Source: Hyphomicrobiales bacterium (lineage in GTDB: Bacteria > Pseudomonadota > Alphaproteobacteria > Rhizobiales > Phreatobacteraceae). Taken from it: a DNA stretch of 64,000 bases. Positions 53,016-61,470 of the stretch are shown piece after piece. The first letter of the stretch is position 1, and the number at the start of each line of letters is the position of its first letter. Position numbers and translations under genes: made by a program. The DNA lies in contig JAFKKV010000024.1 in assembly GCA_017304475.1 (NCBI GenBank), positions 96,714 to 160,713 on the forward strand, written 5' to 3'. The notes under the pieces were generated by a model. The model saw only the letters and a list, made by a program, of their open reading frames with translations. It did not search any database and was not told the origin of the DNA.

Positions 53016-54218
53016 TCAGCGCCGCCTCATCAGCACGATCATCGCCGCGACGACCTGGGCACCGGCAGCCAATGCGAAAGGCAAGGCATAGCTGTCGGAT
53101 GCGTCCCGCAATGCGCCGAACATGACGGGCGCCAGGGCAAACACGGCCTGGTTGATCGCCGTCACGAGCGCGACGACGGTTCCGACATCGGCGCGCGCAA
53201 ACTCCTTCTGCGCGATCAGAGGCGGCAGCGAGACGAGATTGCCGACACCGAGACCAAAAAGCACGCATCCGAGCATCAGCGGGCCAAGGCCCGTGCCGAA
53301 GCTGATGAGAAGCGTGCCCACGGCCTGAACCAGGAAATTGGCGGCGGATGCGACCCGTCGATCGCGCTCGCCGATGCACCAGCCGAGCAAGGTGCGGCCG
53401 AAAAGGGCACTGACCGTGGTGAGGCTGACGGCGGCCGCGGCGCCGCCCGCGCCGAGTTCGGGGGCAAGGCGTGCGACCAGATGGGCGAAAAGTCCGATCT
53501 GCGCGAACAGACCCAAGGCGAAGGCCGTCGAGAGGCTCGCGAAACGACGGTCCCGGAGCAATGCGCTCCGTGGCAGCTTGGGACGCTGCTCCGGCGCAGC
53601 AGCGGCGGCGCTTCGGCCGTCCGGCTGAAGGCCGAGATCCGCCGGGCCGGCCTTGAGAAAGCGTGCCGCGAGCGGCCAGACGATCGCGACCATCGTGATC
53701 CCGACGGCCAGGGCCGCGGTCAGCAGGCCCAGTTGCGCGATGAGCGTGACCCAGAGCGGCGTGAAGACGATGCCGCCTATGCTCGCGCCGTTGAAGGCGA
53801 GGCTCAGCGCCTTCGGCCGTTCATGGTCGAACCAGCGGGCAACCATGGCGTTGATGGCCGCTCCGCTCGTCAGGGCCCATCCGGCGCCGGACAGAAGGGT
53901 TGCCGGAACGAGCTGCCAAGGTGCCGCGGCGCTCGCCCAGGCACAGAGCCCCAGCGCCGACAGCACGGCGCCGGCCATGGTCGCCTGCGCGATGCCGAAC
54001 CGGCGATGCAGCTCGGGCAGAAAGGCGACGATCGCGGCGCTCAGCAGGAAGTGCGTGGTGATCGCCGCCGAGATGGTCGAGATCGGCCAGCCGCGCGTCG
54101 TATGCAGCGTCAGCAGGAACACCGATGGGCCATAGAAGCCGACGCCCCAGGCGAATACGGCGACGATGAAGGCGACCCAGACGACGGACCAGCCGGGAAA
54201 GCGCTGCGCCGCCGTCAT
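53016..54218 (-). CDS. MFS transporter (oxalate/formate or MCT-like)
   Basis: A 400-residue, 12-helix major facilitator. ATG 54218 begins MTAAQRFPGWSVVWVAFIVA followed by VGFYGPSVFLLTLHTTRGWP, a monocarboxylate-transporter-like opening. FNGASIGGIVFTPLWVTL, GWCIGERDRRVASA and KEFARADVGTVVALVTAIN mark loops and helices. Likely an organic-acid or solute permease; ligand unknown. It overlaps the GNAT gene stop by 4 bases, so the two are probably co-expressed. Confidence 0.88.
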   Translation of the reverse strand: MTAAQRFPGWSVVWVAFIVAVFAWGVGFYGPSVFLLTLHTTRGWPISTISAAITTHFLLSAAIVAFLPELHRRFGIAQATMAGAVLSALGLCAWASAAAPWQLVPATLLSGAGWALTSGAAINAMVARWFDHERPKALSLAFNGASIGGIVFTPLWVTLIAQLGLLTAALAVGITMVAIVWPLAARFLKAGPADLGLQPDGRSAAAAAPEQRPKLPRSALLRDRRFASLSTAFALGLFAQIGLFAHLVARLAPELGAGGAAAAVSLTTVSALFGRTLLGWCIGERDRRVASAANFLVQAVGTLLISFGTGLGPLMLGCVLFGLGVGNLVSLPPLIAQKEFARADVGTVVALVTAINQAVFALAPVMFGALRDASDSYALPFALAAGAQVVAAMIVLMRRR

Positions 54219-54907
54219 GCCGGTTGCACCGCCGGCTTGCGCCACAGGATCCAGATCGTGCGGCGGACCGCGAAGCCGAGGCGTTGATAGAGCAGGACGG
54301 CCGCCTCGTTCTCCGGGCGAACGTGGAGGAAAGGCACTTCGCCCCGATCCCGGGCGGCCTTCATCAACAGGGCGGTCAGATGGGCGGCCAGGCCCCGGCC
54401 TCGCGCGTCCGGATGGGTGCAGATGGCGCTGAGTTCGACGAAGCCGGGGACACGCATGCGTTCGCCGGCCATGGCGATGAGCCGGCTGCCCTCGCGGATG
54501 CCGAGATAGGTGCCGAACCGAGGGGTCAGGGCTCCAAAGGGGCCGGGTTTCGCGATCGCGGCAAGCTCCATCATCGCGCCGACGTCCCCGGTCGTCAGGC
54601 CAACAGGGGCGAGATTGCCGGATTGGCCGGGCGAGGTCTCCCCGGCTACCATTTGAAGCATGGGGAACGCATCGATCGGGACCCAGTCTTCCGGCAGCGG
54701 CTCGTCGAAAGGCCGGAACAGCCGCGCTTCCGCACCCGCGGGCAGGCCGACGGCAAGGTCCGCGTAAGCCGCCGGTGTCGCCGCCGCGATGGCGGAGAAC
54801 GGCGCCATGTCGCGCGGAAAGTGACGGGCGAGGCCCGAGCCGATGGCGAATTCGGCGTTCGGGCCGGTCAAGGCATGCCAAACGGGGTTGTCGAGGATCT
54901 GGCTCAT
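54215..54907 (-). CDS. GNAT-family N-acetyltransferase
   Basis: A 230-residue acetyltransferase starting at ATG 54907 (MSQILDNPVWHAL). The acetyl-CoA motif A is ICTHPDARGRGLAAHLTALL (R-G-R-G-x-A) and the end VLLYQRLGFAVRRTIWILWR is the usual GNAT tail. The first 100 residues are an additional domain. The substrate is unknown. The next gene, Ada-like AraC, lies divergently with only a 100-base gap. Confidence 0.87.
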   Translation of the reverse strand: MSQILDNPVWHALTGPNAEFAIGSGLARHFPRDMAPFSAIAAATPAAYADLAVGLPAGAEARLFRPFDEPLPEDWVPIDAFPMLQMVAGETSPGQSGNLAPVGLTTGDVGAMMELAAIAKPGPFGALTPRFGTYLGIREGSRLIAMAGERMRVPGFVELSAICTHPDARGRGLAAHLTALLMKAARDRGEVPFLHVRPENEAAVLLYQRLGFAVRRTIWILWRKPAVQPA

Positions 54908-55007
54908 GGGATTATCCTTCGCCCTGACTGGCGCCTGCGATAGCATCGGCGCACCACCTTGGCTCGCCGGATTCGGACTCCGTCGCCTGACCGTCTTCGA
55001 GGTATCG

Positions 55008-55595
55008 ATGCTTGATCCCGAGGAGTGCGAGCGTGCCCGTGTCGGCCGGGACGGGCGCTACGATGGGCGCTTCTTCACCGGCGTGCGGACGACGCGGATC
55101 TATTGTCGGCCGGTTTGCCCGGTGCGCCCGGCCCGGCCCGGCAATGTCACGTTCTACCCGTCCGCGGCCGCGGCGGAGGCGGCCGGATTTCGGCCCTGTC
55201 TTCGCTGCCGCCCGGAGGCCGCTCCCTTCTCACCGGCATGGAAAGGCTCGCGGACGACGGTCGAGCGCGCGCTGCGGCTGATCGATGGCGGCGCGCTCGA
55301 CGAAGACGGCGTCACAGCGCTGGCTGCGCGGCTCGGCATCGGCGGCCGGCATCTCAGCCGCCTGTTCGAGAAGCATCTGGGCGCAAGTCCCGTCCAGGTC
55401 GCCCGGACGACGCGCGTGCAGCGGGCCAAGCGGCTGCTCGACGAGACGGATCTGGCCATGGCGGAGATCGCGATGCGGTCCGGCTTCGGCAGCCTGCGCC
55501 GCTTCAATGCGGTCTTCGCAGAGGTCTACAAGCGTGCTCCGACCGAAATCCGGAGAGGGCGTCGCAGCGATGCGGCCTCGGTGCCTGCCCCGTAG
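55008..55595 (+). CDS. Ada-type zinc domain plus AraC helix-turn-helix, no methyltransferase
   Basis: A 195-residue protein starting at ATG 55008 after GAGG. Residues 1-75 are an Ada metal-binding domain: RDGRYDGRFFTGVRTTRIYC, RPVCP, then AAGFRPCLRCRPE, with four Cys (zinc ligands; the first can act as methyl acceptor in Ada). Residues 95-190 are an AraC domain (LAARLGIGGRHLSRLFEKHL, MAEIAMRSGFGSLRRFNAVF). The full-length AlkA-fused or O6-methyltransferase part is absent, so it may be a stand-alone methylation sensor-activator. An earlier in-frame start is possible but less likely. Confidence 0.85.
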   Translation: MLDPEECERARVGRDGRYDGRFFTGVRTTRIYCRPVCPVRPARPGNVTFYPSAAAAEAAGFRPCLRCRPEAAPFSPAWKGSRTTVERALRLIDGGALDEDGVTALAARLGIGGRHLSRLFEKHLGASPVQVARTTRVQRAKRLLDETDLAMAEIAMRSGFGSLRRFNAVFAEVYKRAPTEIRRGRRSDAASVPAP

Positions 55596-55632
55596 CGCAG
55601 CCCGCGCGACCACGCCCCGCCGCTTCCGGACG

Positions 55633-56325
55633 CTATGTCCGCTGCGACTTCACATAGCCGATATAGCCGCGCACATCGGCTGCCGGCTCCGCATAGGCCT
55701 TGCCGAGCGATGTCGCCATCGCCGCCTTGTGGGTCTCGGCCCAGGCCGGCAGCGCATAGTCGATCGCGGCCAGGAATTCGAGCGTCGAGGCCAGCCTGAT
55801 ATCGGCGATCGACGGCTTGTCTCCACCAATGAACGGCTTGCCGTCCAGGTAGAACGCGCGGAAGACCTCCAGCGGCTCGGCGAGCGCTTCGACGGCCGCT
55901 TGGCGCGCCTGTTCCTTGGTCGCCGCGTCGGCATCGCTGTGGCCGACTTCGCCTGGATATTGCGGGAAGCCGAGGGCCGGATAGGTCGCCCGCGCCAGGT
56001 AGGGGTAGAAGGTGCCGACCAGATAGAACATGGCGCTGTCGATCATCGCCCGCCTGGCCGGATCGGCCGGATAGAACTGCGCGAGCCCGTGCCTGTTGCA
56101 GAGATACTGCATGATCGCGCAGCTCTCCCACAAAGCGCCCTTCGGCAGGTCGTCTGCTTCGATCATCGGCGTCAGATGGGCCGGGCAGCGCGCCAGATAG
56201 TCGGCCGAGCGCGTCTGGCCGTAGACGTCGTGCTCGTCGAAATCCAGGCCCGCGGCCCGCACGAAGACACGAACGGTCATGTTGTTGACGCTGGGCTTGA
56301 TCACGTTGAGCTTGATCGCGGGCAT
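55633..56325 (-). CDS. Glutathione S-transferase family protein
   Basis: A 230-residue GST. The N-terminal thioredoxin-like half is KLNVIKPSVNNMTVRVFVRA, then LTPMIEADDLPKGALWESCAIMQYL with the conserved cis-Pro and Glu-Ser pair; the C-terminal half is helical with FIGGDKPSIADIRLASTLEF (N-capping S/T-x-x-D motif). It may conjugate or reduce a substrate. It neighbours a VOC gene in the same orientation about 30 bases apart. Confidence 0.88.
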   Translation of the reverse strand: MPAIKLNVIKPSVNNMTVRVFVRAAGLDFDEHDVYGQTRSADYLARCPAHLTPMIEADDLPKGALWESCAIMQYLCNRHGLAQFYPADPARRAMIDSAMFYLVGTFYPYLARATYPALGFPQYPGEVGHSDADAATKEQARQAAVEALAEPLEVFRAFYLDGKPFIGGDKPSIADIRLASTLEFLAAIDYALPAWAETHKAAMATSLGKAYAEPAADVRGYIGYVKSQRT

Positions 56326-56356
56326 GATCGTCCTCCCTCTTGATCGGCCTTGCTGT

Positions 56357-56935
56357 TCAATACGGGTTTTTCGGCTCCCGATCCGCCGACAGCGTCGGCC
56401 GGTTTCGCATCAAGGCCTCGATGGCATCGGCCAGATGCACCTCGGCGATGTTGTAGTCGCCGCGCGCGACCCTGATCTTGTGCGCCTCCATCAGCACGTC
56501 GGCATGGCCGAGGCCGGCAGGCGGTTCGAAGCGGTAGGAGGCGAGCTCGATCAGCATTCCGAGCGGGTCCTCGAAATAGATCGAATCCATGAAGCCGCGG
56601 TCCTTCACGCCGCTATGCCGGATCTTGCGTTCGTCCAGGCGCGCGACCGCCTGCAGGAAGGTGACGCGCGAGACGGCGAAGGCGATGTGATGGACGCAGC
56701 CGATATCGGTCGCCGTCCGCCGGGCATCGGGCTTGCGTGTCTCGTCGGTGAAGATGGTGATCAGCCGGCCGTCGCCGGGATCGAAATAGAGGTGACTTTC
56801 CGTCGCCCTGTCGAGGTTCGGCTGCTCGAAGATGAAGGGCATGCCGAGCACGCCTTCCCAGAAATCGATGGATGTCTGCCTGTCGGCGCCGACCAGCGTG
56901 ATGTGGTGGACCCCTTGCGACTGAAGTTTTCGCAT
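56357..56935 (-). CDS. VOC-family (glyoxalase/extradiol-like) protein
   Basis: A 192-residue two-module VOC protein: GVHHITLVGADRQTSIDFWE, then CVHHIAFAVSRVTFLQAVAR, and DPLGMLIELASYRFEPP. His at the start of each module and the Glu of IELASY are the metal ligands of this fold. Members include ring-cleavage dioxygenases and glyoxalase relatives. It precedes the GST gene in the same orientation; a possible detoxification pair. Confidence 0.85.
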   Translation of the reverse strand: MRKLQSQGVHHITLVGADRQTSIDFWEGVLGMPFIFEQPNLDRATESHLYFDPGDGRLITIFTDETRKPDARRTATDIGCVHHIAFAVSRVTFLQAVARLDERKIRHSGVKDRGFMDSIYFEDPLGMLIELASYRFEPPAGLGHADVLMEAHKIRVARGDYNIAEVHLADAIEALMRNRPTLSADREPKNPY

Positions 56936-57055
56936 TGCCGCCCTCGTCCGCTCGCTCCGGCGTCGAGACTAGACCAGTTTCGGCCGTCTTTCACCGGGTT
57001 GAAACGTCACCCCACGCGAAAAGGGCCGGGCTCGCGGCCTCCCGTGCCTTGCGGC

Positions 57056-57778
57056 TCAGGCCTGGATGGCGTCGCGCACGCGGATCAGCGTCTGGTCGAG
57101 ATGCTCGCCGATGATGCGGGCCAGTGTCTCGCCGTCGCGGGCCTTCAGCGCCACGATCATCGCCTCGTGTTCGGCCACCGCTCCCGCCCATTTCGGCGGC
57201 TCGCCATTGCCGATGAAACGCATGCGCTTGATGCGCGACTGCAGCATGGCATGGGTCTCGGCCAGAACCGGATTGCCGGAGGCCCGGGCGATGGCGGCGT
57301 GGATCGCCTGGTTGAGTTTGAAATAGTCGAGCCGGTTGCGTGCCTGGTAGAGCACCATCATTTGCTCGTGCAGGTCGGCGATGGCCGCGATGGTGGTGTC
57401 GTCCGCGCGGGCACAGGCGAGCCTGCCGCCCAGTTGCTCGATCGATTTCAGCACTTCGAGAATGGCGACGAGATCCTGCTCGGTCAGGCGGCGGACCACC
57501 GCGCCCTTGGCCGGCACGATCTCGACCAGGCCTTCGCTGGCGAGCGTCTTGATCGCCTCGCGCAGCGGCGTGCGCGAGACGCCGAGCATGGCGCCGACGA
57601 GGCCTTCGTTGATCCTGGCGCCGGGCGAAAGCCGGCCTTCGATGATCATGTCGCGCAGGTGGTTGAGCACTTCGTCATGCAGCGTCCGGCGGGTGATGCG
57701 CGGGATCTCGGCGAAGCCGCCGTCATCGCGTCTCGCCACGTCGGGCGCCTGATCGGCCGGGTCCGCTTGCTCGCTCAC
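57056..57778 (-). CDS. GntR-family regulator (FCD) of the TRAP/cyclase locus
   Basis: A 240-residue regulator. I chose the GTG at 57778 (VSEQADPADQ) with GAGG upstream; the longer frame is low-complexity. Winged helix: VLNHLRDMIIEGRLSPGARI, VGAMLGVSRTPLREAIKTLA and EGLVEIVPAKGAVVRRL. The FCD domain follows (DYFKLNQAIHAAIARASGN, VAEHEAMIVALKAR). It sits at the end of the TRAP, cyclase and amidohydrolase run and probably controls it. Confidence 0.85.
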   Translation of the reverse strand: MSEQADPADQAPDVARRDDGGFAEIPRITRRTLHDEVLNHLRDMIIEGRLSPGARINEGLVGAMLGVSRTPLREAIKTLASEGLVEIVPAKGAVVRRLTEQDLVAILEVLKSIEQLGGRLACARADDTTIAAIADLHEQMMVLYQARNRLDYFKLNQAIHAAIARASGNPVLAETHAMLQSRIKRMRFIGNGEPPKWAGAVAEHEAMIVALKARDGETLARIIGEHLDQTLIRVRDAIQA

Positions 57779-57866
57779 GAGGCCTCGCTCTCCAGGGGAT
57801 GGCAGGTCATCGGTCGGCCGGGACCGGTGTCGGCGCGAATCGCCAGGCGATACGCACCGGCGCCGG

Positions 57867-58544
57867 TCAGTCCTTAGCGCCGAGCCCTTCGATTGCATAG
57901 ATACGAGCCGGCGAACCATCGGCATTCGGCAGCTTCAGCGGCGCCGCGCAGAGGAAGGTGCGCGGACCGGGCAGCGCCGCGGTATTGACCAGATATTCGA
58001 TCAGCGTGATGCCGGCCCTGAGGCAGACATCGTGGGTGACGTGTTCACTGAACGGCACGTGCTTGTTATCGAGCAGGAGCCGGATCGGATAATCCTGCGG
58101 GAAGTCGAAGGCGAGCGCCGTCGGCTTGCGCGCCTCGAGCCATTCGGCGGCCGCCCGGGTCAGATAGGGGGCGTCGAGCCAGAAGTCCCGTGTCCGGTAG
58201 TCGCGCCGGCGATCCCAGCCGGTCGACAGAAGCAGGATCTCGCCCTCCGGGCCGCCCGGATCGGCCGCGGCGAGCCGGATGTCGTCGATCGCCTCGCCCG
58301 GCCCGACATCGCGCAGGTCGAGCACCCGGCAGGGGCCGACCACCCGCTCCAGCGGCGTCGCCTCGATGGTCGGGCTGTCGGCGATGACATGGGCCTGGGC
58401 GTCGACATGGGAGAAGCCGTGGCAGGTCGTATGCAGGCGGCTGACGCGGAACTGGTCGCCCGCGCCGATATCGCCCTTCACCAGCACCTCCGTCGGCCAA
58501 CGGAAATGCTGCTCGATGGGCATGCTCAGGTCGATGATGCGCAT
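57867..58544 (-). CDS. Cyclase family protein (kynurenine formamidase-like)
   Basis: A 225-residue member of the PF04199 family. The motif TTCHGFSHVDAQAHVI corresponds to the HxGTHxDxPxH zinc site, with Cys, Phe and Ala substitutions; LSTGWDRRRDYRTRDFWLDA and CAAPLKLPNADGSPARIYAI are the other family blocks. It would hydrolyse an amide or lactone, or act as a cyclase. The gene overlaps the preceding DctP gene by one base, so it follows the transporter genes. Confidence 0.85.
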   Translation of the reverse strand: MRIIDLSMPIEQHFRWPTEVLVKGDIGAGDQFRVSRLHTTCHGFSHVDAQAHVIADSPTIEATPLERVVGPCRVLDLRDVGPGEAIDDIRLAAADPGGPEGEILLLSTGWDRRRDYRTRDFWLDAPYLTRAAAEWLEARKPTALAFDFPQDYPIRLLLDNKHVPFSEHVTHDVCLRAGITLIEYLVNTAALPGPRTFLCAAPLKLPNADGSPARIYAIEGLGAKD

Positions 58545-59530
58545 CAGGCCACCTTCACGATGGCGTCGATCAGCTCGCTGCCGAATTTGGTCACGAATTC
58601 CTTGCGCACTTCCGCCGCCACCACCGCCGAGAACGAGGCGCGGTCGGGGGCCTCCACCGCCTGCATGCCCTCCTTCTTCAGTTCGGCGAGGCTGGTCGCT
58701 TCGCTGCCCTCATTCATCTCGCGCTGGATCACCGCGCATTCGGCCGCCGTCTCCACCAGCATCGCGCGGGTCGCCGGCGCCATGGCCTCGAACTTGGTCT
58801 TGTTCATCACCAGCGGACCGCTCGTGAAGGCATGGCGGGTCAGCGAGATGTGCTTTTGCACCTCGTTGAACTTGGCGTTGAGGATCAGCGTCACCGGGTT
58901 TTCCTGGCCGTCGACCGCGCCGGTTTCGAGCGCCGAGAACAGTTCGGTGAAGGCCATCGGCGTCGGCACCGCGCCGAGCAGCTGGAAGGCGCGGATATGG
59001 GCCGGGTTCGGCGTGGTGCGGATCTTCAGGCCCCGGATGTCGGCGGCCGTCTGTACCGGCCGCCGGCTGTTGGTGAGGTTGCGCCAGCCGACCTCCCAGG
59101 TCGCCAGCGCCTTCAGGTTGGAGCCTTCGAGCTCGCGCCGGAGCCCGTCGCCGATCGGGCCGTCGAGCACGGCGGCGACATGTTTGCGCGTGTCGAACAG
59201 GAAGGGCAGGTCGAGCACGTTCAGCTTCTGCGCCAGGCCGGTGAAGAAGGGATTGCCGGTCAGGCAGATGTCGAGCGTGCCGCCGCGCACCGAGCTGATC
59301 ATGGCGGGATCGGAGCCGAGCGCGCCATTGGCGAAGACCTGCACCTCCAGCGCGCCCTGGCTCTTCGCCTTGACGCGTTCGGCGAAGACCAGTGCCGCCT
59401 TGTGCCAGGAATCCACGTCCGGATGCGGGTGCCCGAAGCGCAGGCGGGTCGCCTGCGCGCTGGCCGGGCGGCCGATGGCGAAGAGGGCGACACCGGTGCC
59501 GGCGAGTGCCGTGCGGCGGGTGATCATCAT
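58544..59530 (-). CDS. TRAP transporter substrate-binding protein (DctP), first
   Basis: A 328-residue periplasmic protein starting at ATG 59530 (GGAGG upstream). The signal MMITRRTALAGTGVALFAIG contains an RR pair. The mature part has LRFGHPHPDVDSWHKAALVF, NLTNSRRPVQTAADIRGLKI (carboxylate-binding Arg) and FSALETGAVDGQENPVTLIL, all typical DctP. It is at the distal end of the operon, separated from the second DctP by the permease genes. Ligand is likely an organic acid. Confidence 0.92.
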   Translation of the reverse strand: MMITRRTALAGTGVALFAIGRPASAQATRLRFGHPHPDVDSWHKAALVFAERVKAKSQGALEVQVFANGALGSDPAMISSVRGGTLDICLTGNPFFTGLAQKLNVLDLPFLFDTRKHVAAVLDGPIGDGLRRELEGSNLKALATWEVGWRNLTNSRRPVQTAADIRGLKIRTTPNPAHIRAFQLLGAVPTPMAFTELFSALETGAVDGQENPVTLILNAKFNEVQKHISLTRHAFTSGPLVMNKTKFEAMAPATRAMLVETAAECAVIQREMNEGSEATSLAELKKEGMQAVEAPDRASFSAVVAAEVRKEFVTKFGSELIDAIVKVA

Positions 59531-59586
59531 GCTGTCCTCCGGTGGTTGGGGTTCGATTGCGTGATGGCGGTGGCGGCGCTCGGCCG

Positions 59587-60870
59587 TCAGCGCCCGTAGA
59601 AGAACTTGGCGGGAACGGTGACCAGTTCCGGGACGGCGACGAGCAGAGCGAGCACCAGGAGCTGGGCGATCAGGAAGGGCATGACGCCCTTCACCACCCG
59701 GTCCATCGACACGCCGCCCACCGCGCAGACGACGTTGAGCACGGTGCCGACCGGCGGGGTCAGCAGGCCGATGGCGTTGTTGATGATGAACAGCACGCCG
59801 AAATAGATCGGGTCGATGCCGGCCTGCTTGACGATCGGCATCAGCACCGGCGTCAGGATCAGCACGGTCGGGATGAAGTCGAGCGCCGTGCCGACCACCA
59901 CCACCAGCAGCATCATGGCGATCAGCACCAGGGTCTTGTTCTGGATCAGCGGCCCGAGCAGGTTGGCGACCTCGCCGGGAATATCGGCAATGGTGATGAG
60001 CCAGGCCGAGACGAGCGCCGCCGCGACCAGGAACATCACCGAACTCGAGGTCAGGATGGCCGAGAGGAAGGCCGGGCGCAGGTCCTCCCACTTGATCTCG
60101 CGATAGATGAACATGCCGACGAACAGGGCATAGACGGCGGCGACCACGGCGGCTTCGGTCGGCGTGAAGGCGCCGATCTTCATGCCGCCGATGATCACCA
60201 CGGGCAGGCCGAGCGCCCAGACGCCGTCGATCACCGCCTTGGCGATTTCCTTCAGGCCGGCGCGCTTGGCCCGCGCCACCGGCTCGTCGCGGGCGACGAT
60301 GTACCAGGTGATGATCAGCGCCAGGCCCATGATGATGCCGGGCACGATGCCGGCGAGGAACAGCCGGGTGATCGAGAGGCCGGCGGCGACGCCGAACACG
60401 ACGAAGCCGATGGAGGGCGGGATCACCGGGGCGATGATGCCGCCGGCGGCGATCAGGCCGCAGCAACGGTCGAGCCGGTAGCCGGCCTGGCGCATCATCG
60501 GGATCAGGATGGCGGCGAGTGCCGCGGTATCGGCCACCGCCGAGCCGGAAATGCTGGCCATCACGATCGCCGCGAGCACCGCGACATAACCGAGGCCGCC
60601 GCGGACATGGCCGATCAGGGTCAGCGCGACATGGATGATGCGGCGCGACAGGCCGCCGGCATTCATCAATTCGCCGGCCAGCATGAAGAAGGGCACCGCC
60701 ATCAGCGGGAAGCTGTCGGCGCCATTGACCAGGTTCTGCGCCAGGATCTGCGCGTCGAATGTGTCGAGATGGACCATCAGCGCCACGCCGCAGACCAAGA
60801 GCGCGATGGCGATCGGCACGCCCAGCGCCATGGCGCCGAGCAGCGAGAACAGGAAGACGATGACGGTCAT
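59587..60870 (-). CDS. dctM: TRAP transporter large permease (DctM)
   Basis: A 427-residue protein with about 12 membrane helices starting at ATG 60870. Family motifs are FPLMAVPFFMLAGELMNAGG, SGSAVADTAALAAILIPMM, APVIPPSIGFVVFGVA and GLLTPPVGTVLNVVCAV. It imports the substrate held by the DctP protein using a sodium or proton gradient. It overlaps the DctQ gene by 4 bases. Confidence 0.93.
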   Translation of the reverse strand: MTVIVFLFSLLGAMALGVPIAIALLVCGVALMVHLDTFDAQILAQNLVNGADSFPLMAVPFFMLAGELMNAGGLSRRIIHVALTLIGHVRGGLGYVAVLAAIVMASISGSAVADTAALAAILIPMMRQAGYRLDRCCGLIAAGGIIAPVIPPSIGFVVFGVAAGLSITRLFLAGIVPGIIMGLALIITWYIVARDEPVARAKRAGLKEIAKAVIDGVWALGLPVVIIGGMKIGAFTPTEAAVVAAVYALFVGMFIYREIKWEDLRPAFLSAILTSSSVMFLVAAALVSAWLITIADIPGEVANLLGPLIQNKTLVLIAMMLLVVVVGTALDFIPTVLILTPVLMPIVKQAGIDPIYFGVLFIINNAIGLLTPPVGTVLNVVCAVGGVSMDRVVKGVMPFLIAQLLVLALLVAVPELVTVPAKFFYGR

Positions 60871-61412
60871 TTGCGGTTCTTCTCCGCCTGGCTCGCTTCG
60901 AAGGCGGCGAGCTCTTCCGATTCCGCGCCGATCATCAGCTCGTTGTCGGCGATCTCGCCGCGCGCGAGCCGGCCGATGGTGAGGATGTTCAAGGCGCCGA
61001 TGCCGATGCCGCAGACGAGGCCTGCCGCATAGGTCACCGCCAGCGGCAGGCCGGTGACCGGGGCGATGTTGTCGAGATTGATCAGCGTCTGCTTCCAGCA
61101 GCCGATGACGACCAGCACCATGCAGAACAGCGACAGCACCTCGGCGGCCAGCCGGCACCACCAGCGGCCGCGCGTGCCGAACATGGCGACCACCGAATTC
61201 ATGCCGAGATGGCCGCCTTCACGCGCCACCAGGAAGGCGCCGCCGAAGGTCAGCCAGACGAAGATCATTCGCGAGGCCTCTTCCGAGACGGTGATGCCGG
61301 AATTGAAGCCGTAGCGCAGCACGACATTGCCGAAGACCATGACGATCATGACGACGAAGCCGAAGATCAGCAGGTTCTCGACGCCGCGTATGAGCAGCCT
61401 CTGGATGTCCAT
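60867..61412 (-). CDS. dctQ: TRAP transporter small permease (DctQ)
   Basis: A 181-residue four-helix protein: VVLRYGFNSGITVSEEASRM, IFVWLTFGGAFLVAREGGHL, then GLPLAVTYAAGLVCGIGIGA. The LTFGGAFLVAREGGHLG segment is the DctQ signature. It supports the DctM permease. The C-terminus is acidic and polar. Confidence 0.9.
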   Translation of the reverse strand: MDIQRLLIRGVENLLIFGFVVMIVMVFGNVVLRYGFNSGITVSEEASRMIFVWLTFGGAFLVAREGGHLGMNSVVAMFGTRGRWWCRLAAEVLSLFCMVLVVIGCWKQTLINLDNIAPVTGLPLAVTYAAGLVCGIGIGALNILTIGRLARGEIADNELMIGAESEELAAFEASQAEKNRK

Positions 61413-61470
61413 GACGGGTCCTTTCCTGGCCGGCCGGCGGAGCCCGCGCCCCGCTGCCGGATCCCGGGGT

